Assembly: GCA_001817755.1 (NCBI GenBank)
Contig: MHIY01000010.1
Location: 24,221 to 30,234 of the forward strand
Length of the DNA: 6,014 nucleotides
Reading direction: 5' to 3'
From: Candidatus Colwellbacteria bacterium RIFCSPLOWO2_01_FULL_48_10
Lineage (GTDB): Bacteria > Patescibacteriota > Minisyncoccia > UBA6257 > Colwellbacteraceae
This document shows, in pieces, positions 1 to 5,257 of the stretch; position 1 is the stretch's first letter; each line of letters opens with the position of its first letter. The translations under genes were made by a program, and so were the position numbers. Below the pieces are notes generated by a model. It saw only the letters and a list, made by a program, of their open reading frames with translations, was not told the origin of the DNA and ran no database searches.

Positions 1-126
1 AAAGGTTCCGCATGGCAAGCCCCGCGGTATTTGTTGGGACTCGCTCAGGCTCGCGCACTCACGCGTAAAGAGCGCGAGGTACCTGCCCCGTGGCGAAGCT
101 TTACGGGGTTAAACCTTTGTTCCAAC
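1..126. other. Gene-free segment with nested inverted repeats, possible structured RNA
   Basis: No convincing ORF covers this stretch. Several pairings are visible. GTTGGGAC at 33-40 pairs with GTTCCAAC at 119-126 (8 pairs including one G-U). Inside lie a 7-bp hairpin, CTCGCGC 50-56 with GCGCGAG 72-78, and a 6-bp hairpin, CCCCGT 86-91 with ACGGGG 103-108. A competing arrangement pairs AAAGGTT 1-7 with AACCTTT 112-118 and CCCCG near 20-24 with CGGGG 104-108. The two arrangements are mutually exclusive in part. It could be an RNA element, a non-coding interspersed repeat, or chance in GC-rich DNA. I do not recognise a known RNA family, and the transcribed strand is unknown. Confidence 0.3.
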
Positions 127-160
127 GTGGCTCGACTAAGCTCACCACAAGTCGCTCGGC

Positions 161-190
161 CCAAATGGAAATGAGTACATTTCCATTTGG
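161..190. repeat. Perfect 13-bp inverted repeat (hairpin)
   Basis: CCAAATGGAAATG at 161-173 is followed by a 4-base spacer (AGTA) and its exact reverse complement at 178-190. It lies beyond the terminator of the fibronectin-type lipoprotein gene. No T-run follows on either strand, so it is not a standard intrinsic terminator. It could be a protein-binding palindrome or part of the RNA-like segment to its left. Confidence 0.6.
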
Positions 191-211
191 CTCTCTCGCT
201 TGTCGGAATAA

Positions 212-276
212 AAAATCCCCGGTCCTAGATTCATCCTCTGCCGGCTGGCGGATGATACATATTCTAGGAAACGGGG
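212..276 (-). terminator. Intrinsic terminator of the fibronectin-type lipoprotein gene
   Basis: Read on the minus strand this is a long interrupted stem-loop. Its pairs are CCCCG 217-221 with CGGGG 272-276, CCTAGA 224-229 with TCTAGG 263-268, TCATCC 231-236 with GGATGA 250-255, and GCC with GGC around a GGCT loop. A T-rich run (ATTTTTTATT) follows on the minus strand. It starts about 40 nt after the stop codon of the gene ending at 318. It matches the terminator at 904-968 at 62 of 65 positions by eye. Confidence 0.7.
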
Positions 277-317
277 GTCAGTTAAGCTTGTGCGTTCAAA
301 TAACCGATTGGTTAGAT

Positions 318-773
318 TTATTCGCATGCCTGCGCTGATGCAATATTGGATCTTTTCAGGCCTCCGGGCTCTCCGATGGCGACCTGGAAGGCATAGAGTT
401 GTCCGATCGTCAGGTCGTCAAATATCATCGATGTTCCAGAGACCGAAGCGCGTTCTTCAAAGATTATCATGCCAGCCTCGCCGTCCCATTCGGTACCGTA
501 GATGGTATATGCGGCAGGCTGGGATTCGTCTGATCTGCTTGGGGGCCACCAGCTAAGCGCTATTCGTCCTTCGCCGATCGGGATGGCAATCAGATCCTCG
601 GGGCCGCCGTCTTCGCCATCACCGTCCTGCCATGGCGGTAGGCATTGTTGGTTTGTGCCGCGGTTTTTGTAGGAATGTATGACTTTCTTCGGTAGGCCAC
701 CCAAGCAGCCAGAGAAGGAGAATGCGATCAGGGCCGCAACGGCCAATGTCATGATGAAGAGTTTCGATTTCAT
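318..773 (-). CDS. Lipoprotein with one fibronectin type III-like domain
   Basis: This is a predicted membrane-anchored surface protein of 151 residues. Residues 1-22 form a signal peptide (MKSK, then a hydrophobic core) ending in FSGC, so Cys23 is the likely lipidated residue; Phe at -3 makes the lipobox weak. An acidic, Gly-rich linker (about 45-60) leads into a fibronectin-III-like beta sandwich (about 60-148). Its signs are IALSWWPP (Trp75/76), YTIYG, SGTS, and the LTIGQLYAFQV strand with Tyr127 in the usual position. Cys44 and Cys150 could form a disulfide. The start at 773 is chosen over the longer frame from 926 because GGAGG (785-781) sits 7 nt before it and the signal peptide begins there. 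The upstream extension is the non-coding leader. The signal peptide is related to that of the next gene upstream, but the mature part is not. The partner or ligand is unknown; adhesion is an inference from the fold. Confidence 0.82.
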   Translation of the reverse strand: MKSKLFIMTLAVAALIAFSFSGCLGGLPKKVIHSYKNRGTNQQCLPPWQDGDGEDGGPEDLIAIPIGEGRIALSWWPPSRSDESQPAAYTIYGTEWDGEAGMIIFEERASVSGTSMIFDDLTIGQLYAFQVAIGEPGGLKRSNIASAQACE

Positions 774-870
774 TGTTAGCCCTCCGAAACGTATGAAATT
801 GTGAATGAACACATGTCCGCCTTTGGGGGCAGACATGTGTCGTCCGCCGCTCATCAGATTGGATATGGGG
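774..870 (-). promoter_or_regulatory. 5' leader with a 13-bp hairpin, shared with the neighbouring lipoprotein gene
   Basis: The untranslated leader of the 318-773 gene contains a hairpin at 809-840: ACACATGTCCGCC (plus strand, 809-821) against GGCAGACATGTGT (828-840), 13 pairs with one wobble in the RNA and a 6-nt loop. Downstream of it come conserved TTCACAA and the sequence GTTTCGGAGG containing the ribosome site. Upstream, GGCGGACGA and TATCCAA blocks are also found in the leader of the 1001-1843 gene. There is no T-run after the stem, so it is not a simple attenuator. RNA stability, translation control or a protein-binding site are possible roles. Confidence 0.6.
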
Positions 871-899
871 ACAATATAACAATTTACTAAATCTGTCAA
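871..899 (-). promoter_or_regulatory. Sigma70-type promoter of the fibronectin-type lipoprotein gene
   Basis: On the minus strand, TTGACA (899-894) is a perfect -35 box. After a 17-nt spacer comes TATTGT (876-871), a 4-of-6 -10 box, within GTTATATTGT. The spacing and sequence resemble the promoter at 1948-1976. The -35 box runs directly into the T-tract of the terminator of the preceding gene. Confidence 0.65.
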
Positions 900-903
900 A
901 AAT

Positions 904-968
904 AAAATCCCCGTCCCTAGATTCATCCTCCGCCGGCTGGCGGATGATACATATTCTAGGAAACGGGG
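904..968 (-). terminator. Intrinsic terminator of the cysteine-rich lipoprotein gene
   Basis: This is the second copy of the 65-nt stem-loop seen at 212-276, 33 nt beyond the stop codon of the 1001-1843 gene. The outer CCCCG/CGGGG and CCTAGA/TCTAGG stems and the inner TCATCC..GGATGA stem are kept. Three substitutions separate the copies. On the minus strand it is followed by ATTTTATTTTTGACA, so its T-tract ends in the -35 box of the next gene. Confidence 0.75.
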
Positions 969-1000
969 TTGGGAAAAGGAGGGGGTCGATGCCGGAGGGC

Positions 1001-1843
1001 TTAGCCCGGATTTCCGTAGGTCGGGTCGTAGGCTTGGACCATGTGGAGCTCAGTCGGCTTTTGAAGCCGGATCTGGAAGTATTCCGCATCCCGCGGCACG
1101 GTATTCCACTGCCAGCCTTCAGAGCTGGAATAGGTGCTTGGGTACGAAAAACACCAGTAGTAGCCCGACCCATCAGGGTGGTTTGAGAGACACGTGTGGT
1201 AGTCCGTTCGGGGCGCGTTCATGAGCACCACGTACGAGCCGGTGCCAGGGCCATTATCGGGCAGCTTGCGCCAGGCAGTCGTGAGGTTATCTTCCATCTC
1301 CACCTGCATTTCCGTGACGTTGAGGTAATGGTCCGGTACGGGAGCAAGCGTACTGAGCTCAGCCAGCTGGGCCTGCAGTGTAGCGACCTGTGCTTGCAGC
1401 TCCTCCGCGGTCAGGGGGCCGATGCCCTCCGTGTTGCTGCGGTACTCATAGCAGAGCTCGCCGTACCAGGCGTTGCGCTTGCAGACAGCATACAGCTGAC
1501 TCTCACAAGCTTCACCTTGCCAGGATTTGTCAGCGCAGGCTTTGAGCGCGTCCAGGTTTTCTTCTCCCGCGAGCGTCTCGTAGAGGTCAAGGCAGTACCT
1601 GAAGAAGGTGCACTGCTTCGCCTTCGCGAAGACCTGGCTCTCATAGAGGTCCGCACAGGCTTCTCCGATCCAGTTTGTTGCCTTGCAGCCGTACGTGTCA
1701 CAGGCTCCTCCGATCCAGTTTGTTGTTGTTTCCTTGCAGCCGTACGCGTTCACGGCGCCGGTGTTCTCCTCATCTGGGCTGTTCGCACAGCCGGCGAGGG
1801 CGATCAGGGCCGTAATGGCCAGTGTCATAGCGATGGTTCGCAT
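1001..1843 (-). CDS. Cysteine-rich repeat lipoprotein of unknown function
   Basis: This 280-residue protein is not one I recognise. Residues 1-18 are a signal peptide ending in a good lipobox, LAGC, giving lipidated Cys19. Residues 33-135 contain four units of the form C-x(4 or 6)-W-x-G-x-x-C: Cys36-Cys48 (NWIGGAC), Cys53-Cys63 (NWIGEAC), Cys103-Cys113 (SWQGEAC) and Cys121-Cys131 (AWYGELC). A CTFFRYC segment (Cys78-Cys84) lies between them. The mature part has 12 cysteines besides Cys19, an even number that fits disulfide pairing outside the membrane. A Leu/Gln-rich helix (about 144-167, AEELQAQVATLQAQLAELS) looks like a short coiled coil or stalk. It is followed by an aromatic-rich C-terminal domain (about 170-280, Cys218 and Cys231) with no family I can name. 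The start at 1843 is chosen because GGAGG (1858-1854) lies 10 nt upstream and the signal peptide begins there; the extension to 1933 is leader. Surface location is inferred. Confidence 0.82.
   Translation of the reverse strand: MRTIAMTLAITALIALAGCANSPDEENTGAVNAYGCKETTTNWIGGACDTYGCKATNWIGEACADLYESQVFAKAKQCTFFRYCLDLYETLAGEENLDALKACADKSWQGEACESQLYAVCKRNAWYGELCYEYRSNTEGIGPLTAEELQAQVATLQAQLAELSTLAPVPDHYLNVTEMQVEMEDNLTTAWRKLPDNGPGTGSYVVLMNAPRTDYHTCLSNHPDGSGYYWCFSYPSTYSSSEGWQWNTVPRDAEYFQIRLQKPTELHMVQAYDPTYGNPG
1654..1746 (-). repeat. Intragenic tandem duplication in the cysteine-rich lipoprotein gene
   Basis: Two nearly identical adjacent units, about 1654-1695 and 1699-1746, run from CACAGGCT to GCCGTACG on the plus strand. 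The second carries 6 extra bases (a TGT-type insertion). They encode the first two YGCK..TNWIG.AC units. The near identity at DNA level points to recent duplication, unlike the other two, more diverged units in the protein. Confidence 0.75.
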
Positions 1844-1947
1844 GTAGGTCAGTCCTCCAAAACTTTTTGAGTTGTGAACGAGCTGGAATATCCGCCTGGT
1901 GAGGGCGGACACTTGCTCGTCCGCCGCCCACAAAGTTGGATAAGCGG
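1844..1947 (-). promoter_or_regulatory. 5' leader with nested hairpin, related to the leader at 774-870
   Basis: The leader of the 1001-1843 gene holds a two-part stem at 1878-1920: ACGAGC (1878-1883) with GCTCGT (1915-1920), and inside it TCCGCC (1891-1896) with GGCGGA (1904-1909) around a 7-nt loop. The inner TCCGCC/GGCGGA pairing is the same as in the other leader, while the outer arms differ yet still pair. TTCACAA and GTTTTGGAGG follow, as in the other gene. Conserved GGCGGACGA and TATCCAA blocks lie upstream. Confidence 0.6.
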
Positions 1948-1976
1948 AGTATATAACAACTAGTAGTATTTGTCAA
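1948..1976 (-). promoter_or_regulatory. Sigma70-type promoter of the cysteine-rich lipoprotein gene
   Basis: On the minus strand, TTGACA (1976-1971), a 17-nt spacer and TATACT (1953-1948) form a near-consensus promoter (6 of 6 and 5 of 6). GTTATAT at the end of the spacer is shared with the promoter at 871-899. The region also lies between divergent genes, so it may overlap control elements of the NYN gene. Confidence 0.75.
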
Positions 1977-1983
1977 CAGAACG

Positions 1984-1989
1984 TATACT
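1984..1989 (+). promoter_or_regulatory. Possible -10 box for the NYN-domain gene
   Basis: TATACT on the plus strand would place transcription start near 1996, about 31 nt before the ATG at 2027. I see no good -35 box at the expected distance (TAGTAG around 1961-1966), so this is weak. It lies back to back with the minus-strand promoter at 1948-1976. Confidence 0.3.
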
Positions 1990-2026
1990 AAAAACCAATG
2001 GATTCCCAAGATATTCGCCGAAAATT

Positions 2027-2539
2027 ATGAAGAACAAAAGAAATAATTTCGCCTTTATAGATGGAGCAAATCTTCATAGGGGTATAGATAATTTAGGTTG
2101 GAAACTTGATTATTCCCGCTTTAGAGTTTTTCTATCTGAGAAATATTCCGTTGCTAAGGCTTATATATTTATAGGAATGATTCCGAAAAACAATGATTTA
2201 TATACCAAACTACAGGAAGCTGGATTTACTTTAATTTTTAAAGAAGTTGTTTATGATCCAGATGGGAAAGCTAAGGGGAATTGTGATGCTGATTTAGTTT
2301 TAAAAGTCACTCAAGAAATTTATGAGGAAGCTTTTGATGAAGCGGTTATTGTTTCAAGTGATGGGGATTATGCGGGACTTGTTAAGTTCTTACAATCTAA
2401 AAATAAACTAAAGGTTATTCTTTCGCCCGCAATTTCGGAAAGGTGCTCGATTTTATTAAAGAGAACCGATGCACCGATTGCCTATATTAATGATCAGCGT
2501 TCTATACTTGAGTATGCGAAAAGAAAAAGCCCCCAATGA
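2027..2539 (+). CDS. NYN-domain (DUF88/LabA-like) putative nuclease
   Basis: This 170-residue protein has the PIN-like fold of the NYN family, whose characterised members are metal-dependent RNases. The acidic residues of the expected active site are visible: Asp12 in FAFIDGANL, Asp87 and Asp89 in GNCDADLVLKV, and Asp112 and Asp114 in VIVSSDGDYAGLV. It spans the whole domain with no extra modules, so specificity must come from the domain itself or a partner. The ATG at 2027 is preferred over the TTG at 1970 because homology begins a few residues after it; there is no Shine-Dalgarno sequence upstream. The gene is AT-rich (about 32% GC in the 60 bases from 2221, counted by hand), well below the lipoprotein genes. 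It stands alone between a divergent gene and its own terminator. The RNA substrate is unknown, and a toxin or RNA-decay role cannot be told apart here. Confidence 0.87.
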   Translation: MKNKRNNFAFIDGANLHRGIDNLGWKLDYSRFRVFLSEKYSVAKAYIFIGMIPKNNDLYTKLQEAGFTLIFKEVVYDPDGKAKGNCDADLVLKVTQEIYEEAFDEAVIVSSDGDYAGLVKFLQSKNKLKVILSPAISERCSILLKRTDAPIAYINDQRSILEYAKRKSPQ

Positions 2540-2565
2540 GGACAAAACCTCATAAGGGTCTTTTT
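2524..2565 (+). terminator. Intrinsic terminator overlapping the end of the NYN gene
   Basis: AAAAAG (2524-2529), CCC (2531-2533) and ATGAGG (2536-2541) pair with CCTCAT (2548-2553), GGG (2556-2558) and CTTTTT (2560-2565) around an ACAAAA loop. The T-run ends the hairpin. The last codons and TGA stop (2537-2539) lie inside the 5' arm. The flanking A and T runs could make it work in both directions. Confidence 0.75.
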
Positions 2566-2635
2566 CGTAGTAATGCATTAATTATAGACATGACATCGTT
2601 ATTGTCAATTACATAGAAATTTTCTGAATGATGGT

Positions 2636-2641
2636 TATACT
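2636..2641 (+). promoter_or_regulatory. Possible -10 box of alaS
   Basis: TATACT lies 12 nt before the alaS ATG and would put the transcription start near 2648, leaving a leader of about 6 nt and no room for a ribosome site. The -35 region (ATAGAA at 2613-2618) is poor. The short spacing resembles the other plus-strand genes here. Confidence 0.4.
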
Positions 2642-2653
2642 CATTAATAGTTT

Positions 2654-4507
2654 ATGAATTCACAGGAAATTAGAAAGAGGTTTTTAGACTATTTCGCAAA
2701 GCGCGGGCATGCGGTAATCCCGTCGGCTTCGCTTATCCCGGAGGACAAAACAGTGCTTTTCACCACCGCGGGCATGCAGCCGCTTGTCCCATACCTCATG
2801 GGCACGCCGCACCCGGCCGGGAAGCGCATCGCGGACGTGCAGAAGTGTTTGCGCACAGACGACATCGCCGAAGTGGGGGACAACCGCCACCTTACTTTCT
2901 TCGAGATGCTGGGCAACTGGTCCCTCGGCGACTACTTCAAGAAAGAATCCATCGAATGGAGCTTTGAGCTCTTGACCTCGAAGACGGAGGGCTTTGGAAT
3001 TCCGGCAGAGAAACTTTCCGTTACTGTTTTTGAGGGTGACGCATCGCTTGGCTTGAAGCTCGACGAGGAGTCCGTGGGCCACTGGATGCGTGTTTTCAAA
3101 ACGGCGGGCATCGACGCCTCGCTCGGCAACCGCATCTACGCCTACCAGAAAAAGAAGAACTGGTGGGAACTCGCCGGCCCCGGTCCCTGCGGCCCGGACA
3201 CAGAGATCTTTTATGATACGGGCGCCGAGCACGACAAAGCGTTTGGCGAAAAGTGTCACGTGAACTGCGACTGCGGAAAGCATGTTGAGATCTGGAACAA
3301 TGTATTCATGGAATATGAAAAAACGATTGATAGCGCAGGCTCTGTAAAATATTCTCCGCTAGCCCAAAAGAACGTGGACACCGGCATGGGCTTTGAGCGA
3401 TTAGTAATGCTTTTGCAGGGCAAAAATAATGTTTTTGAGACGGACCTATTTTCTGAATTTATTGAGTTATTACCGAAGACCGGCCTTGCCGATAGATCAA
3501 AAAAGATAATTAGTGATCATATGAGAGCAATAGTATTTCTTATCTCTGATGGTGTTCGACCTTCCAACAAAGGAGCTGGCTATGTATTGCGACGTCTAAT
3601 GCGTCGGGTAATTGTTCATGAATATCTCCATAGCCTTGGCAACTACAAGGTTGCTCAACAGAGCAATATTAAACCACTGAATATGGAGCAATTGCTTAAC
3701 TGGATAGTTAATAAATATAAAGATTTTTATAAAGAACTTGATCTGCCTGCAATCACGGCAATTTTTGGTGAAGAAAATAATAAATTCAAAAAAACTCTAG
3801 ATGCAGGGATAAAAGAACTTTATGCCCTTAATTCAATAAATGCACAAGCAGCCTTCAAGCTCTATGAAAGCTTTGGTCTGCCGTATGAAGTTATTAAAGA
3901 AATTGGTAGAGAAAGGGCTAGTGCACTTATTTACGAAGACTTTGACGCCGAGTTCAAGCGCCACCAGGAGATCTCGCGCGCGGGCGCAGAGAAGAAGTTC
4001 GGCGGCCACGGGCTCATTTTAAATACCGGCGAGCTGAAGGCCGCAAACGAAGAGGAGCTCAAAAAGGTGACCCGATTGCACACCGCGACCCACATGCTCC
4101 AAGCCGCTCTGAGGAAAGTGCTGGGGGAGGAGGTGAAGCAGATGGGTTCCGACATCACCGCCGAGCGTACGCGCTTCGACTTCACGTTTCCGCGGAAACT
4201 TACTCCGGAAGAAATAAAGGCTGTTGAGGACCTCGTGAACGGCGCGGTGCAGAAGGCCCTGTCGATGCAGATGAAGCGCATGAAGATCGACGAAGCAAAG
4301 AAGACCGGCGCCTTGTATTTTTTCAAGGACAAATATCCCGAGGAGGTGAATGTATATTTCCTAGGGAACACGATCGAAGACGCTTTCTCCAAAGAATTCT
4401 GCGGCGGCCCGCATGTAAAAAACAGCTCCGAAGTAGGGACGTTCAAGATCGTGAAGGAAGAGGCCGTTGCGGCCGGAGTGCGGAGGATAAGGGCTGATGT
4501 TTTGTGA
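2654..4507 (+). CDS. alaS: Alanyl-tRNA synthetase lacking the C-terminal C-Ala domain
   Basis: This cytoplasmic enzyme charges tRNA-Ala with alanine and clears mischarged Ser/Gly. The class II catalytic domain (about 1-245) shows FTTAGMQPLVPYLMG, KCLRTDD with Arg67, HLTFFEMLGNWSLGDYFK, AGPGPCGPDTEIFYD, EIWNNVFMEY and motif 3 VDTGMGFERL. The tRNA-recognition helical part follows, with KGAGYVLRRLMRRVI (306-320). The editing domain (about 440-617) has the full zinc set: His476 and His480 in HTATH, Cys583 and His587 in CGGPH. The protein ends at VRRIRADVL, 617 residues against 876 in E. coli, so the coiled coil and C-Ala (DHHA1) domain are absent. In-frame reading past TGA meets TAA within 8 codons, so this is not a recoded or frameshifted end. 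GC content shifts inside the gene, about 62-65% at the ends and 27-28% in central lines. No Shine-Dalgarno sequence precedes the ATG. Confidence 0.96.
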   Translation: MNSQEIRKRFLDYFAKRGHAVIPSASLIPEDKTVLFTTAGMQPLVPYLMGTPHPAGKRIADVQKCLRTDDIAEVGDNRHLTFFEMLGNWSLGDYFKKESIEWSFELLTSKTEGFGIPAEKLSVTVFEGDASLGLKLDEESVGHWMRVFKTAGIDASLGNRIYAYQKKKNWWELAGPGPCGPDTEIFYDTGAEHDKAFGEKCHVNCDCGKHVEIWNNVFMEYEKTIDSAGSVKYSPLAQKNVDTGMGFERLVMLLQGKNNVFETDLFSEFIELLPKTGLADRSKKIISDHMRAIVFLISDGVRPSNKGAGYVLRRLMRRVIVHEYLHSLGNYKVAQQSNIKPLNMEQLLNWIVNKYKDFYKELDLPAITAIFGEENNKFKKTLDAGIKELYALNSINAQAAFKLYESFGLPYEVIKEIGRERASALIYEDFDAEFKRHQEISRAGAEKKFGGHGLILNTGELKAANEEELKKVTRLHTATHMLQAALRKVLGEEVKQMGSDITAERTRFDFTFPRKLTPEEIKAVEDLVNGAVQKALSMQMKRMKIDEAKKTGALYFFKDKYPEEVNVYFLGNTIEDAFSKEFCGGPHVKNSSEVGTFKIVKEEAVAAGVRRIRADVL

Positions 4508-4519
4508 ACAGGTGTCCGT

Positions 4520-4579
4520 CCTCGGTCGTAAGCCTTACGGGTGAGCCCCCTCGGCCGTAGACCAGCCACGGGCGAGACC
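4520..4579. repeat. Imperfect direct repeat after alaS
   Basis: Two copies, 4520-4547 and 4549-4579, share the order CCTCGG-CGTA-CC-ACGGG-GAG-CC with small indels. The first copy also contains a small inverted repeat, CGTAAG/CTTACG. This GC-rich stretch between alaS and the AT-rich leader of the next gene shows no ORF. The origin is unknown. Confidence 0.4.
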
Positions 4580-4630
4580 GCATCCGTGCAGACGTGATCT
4601 AAAAGTCTAGAAATTCAACAATATTTTAAG

Positions 4631-4666
4631 ACGCTAACCATCGCACGACCGTGCGATGGTTAGCGT
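4631..4666. repeat. Palindrome upstream of the Cas2-fold gene (17-bp arms)
   Basis: ACGCTAACCATCGCACG (4631-4647), a 2-base AC spacer and the exact reverse complement (4650-4666). It lies 15 nt before the ATG of the next gene and just upstream of a TATAGT box, so it occupies the -35/spacer region, the classic place for an operator. It shares the core CTAACCATCGC with the palindrome at 5258-5303. No T-run follows on the plus strand, which argues against a simple alaS terminator. Confidence 0.8.
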
Positions 4667-4668
4667 GG

Positions 4669-4674
4669 TATAGT
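4669..4674 (+). promoter_or_regulatory. Possible -10 box of the Cas2-fold gene
   Basis: TATAGT places the start point near 4681, next to the ATG at 4682, so the transcript would be leaderless. No -35 box is visible because the palindrome fills that space; an activator or repressor bound there could decide expression. Confidence 0.4.
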
Positions 4675-4681
4675 TATTGTA

Positions 4682-5245
4682 ATGAAGGGAGAAATTTCTG
4701 AAAAGATATTAGGTGCAATCATAGATTGCGGCATGGCCACGACCTCTGTGGTAATAGACGCTTTCTTTGATTATCACAACCGCGGCCGCAGAAGATCATC
4801 GAAAGTAATACAAGCAAGGATTATGCCTGATGCCAAAGAAAGGAATCGGGTGCGCGCAGTCATATACAAACTCAAGAATGAAGGATGTCTCCAGGCCATA
4901 GATCAAGAATGGAAAGTTACTAAACTTGGCCTAGAGAAATTTAAGAAGTTATTGGCCGTATCAAGCAATAGGTTGCCTGATGCAAATTACGAAATAGTAA
5001 AGGCGGGCGAGGTGACGATCATTATTTTCGATATACCCGAAGATAGTAGCCACAAAAGGCAGTGGTTAAGATCAGCGCTTAAGAATTTGAAATTTTTCAT
5101 GCTTCAGAGGAGCGTTTGGGTCGGCCGAGTAAGAATACCCGCCGAATTCCTGGAAGATATCAAGAATCTTAATTTACAGGACTACGTACAAATTATTTCC
5201 TTGGATAAGTTAAACTCTTTCACGCGCCTCACAGAATCAAGATAA
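4682..5245 (+). CDS. Winged-helix protein with a Cas2-fold C-terminal domain (PaaX-like)
   Basis: This protein has 187 residues. Residues 1-92 look like a winged-helix DNA-binding domain with a basic stretch (NRGRRRSSK, 33-41) and a recognition-helix/wing pattern around RVRAVIYKLKNEGCLQ and WKVTKLGLEKFKK. Residues 110-180 match the Cas2 ferredoxin-like fold: VTIIIFDIPED, with Asp117 at the position of the conserved Cas2 aspartate, then KRQWLRSALKNLKF, then QRSVWVGR in place of the Cas2 Q-S-V-F strand, and a last strand YVQIISLDKL. Fusion of these two domains is seen in PaaX-type regulators, and such proteins are common in CPR genomes. There is no cas1, other cas gene or repeat-spacer array here, so a role in adaptation is unlikely; a DNA-binding regulator or a structure-specific nuclease fits better. 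The start has no Shine-Dalgarno sequence and appears leaderless. Palindromes flank the gene on both sides and are candidate binding sites. Confidence 0.78.
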   Translation: MKGEISEKILGAIIDCGMATTSVVIDAFFDYHNRGRRRSSKVIQARIMPDAKERNRVRAVIYKLKNEGCLQAIDQEWKVTKLGLEKFKKLLAVSSNRLPDANYEIVKAGEVTIIIFDIPEDSSHKRQWLRSALKNLKFFMLQRSVWVGRVRIPAEFLEDIKNLNLQDYVQIISLDKLNSFTRLTESR

Positions 5246-5257
5246 AATAGATAAAAA

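Noticed and set aside
1..208. tRNA or other known RNA gene
   Set aside because: I find no cloverleaf, T-loop or CCA end, and no recognisable known RNA signature, only generic stems.
1196..1870. Long plus-strand ORF (224 codons) opposite the cysteine-rich lipoprotein gene
   Set aside because: It is antisense to a gene with a clear signal peptide, repeats, promoter, ribosome site and terminator; its own translation shows no domain and no start signals.
3931..4569. Minus-strand ORF of 212 codons over the 3' half of alaS
   Set aside because: It mirrors the GC-rich alaS coding frame, which carries all the editing-domain motifs; the antisense product is low-complexity and Ser/Phe-rich.
4505..4580. 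TGA recoding or a frameshift hiding the missing AlaRS C-terminus
   Set aside because: Reading through TGA meets TAA within 8 codons, and the following 120 bases are repeat-rich and non-coding with no C-Ala-like sequence.
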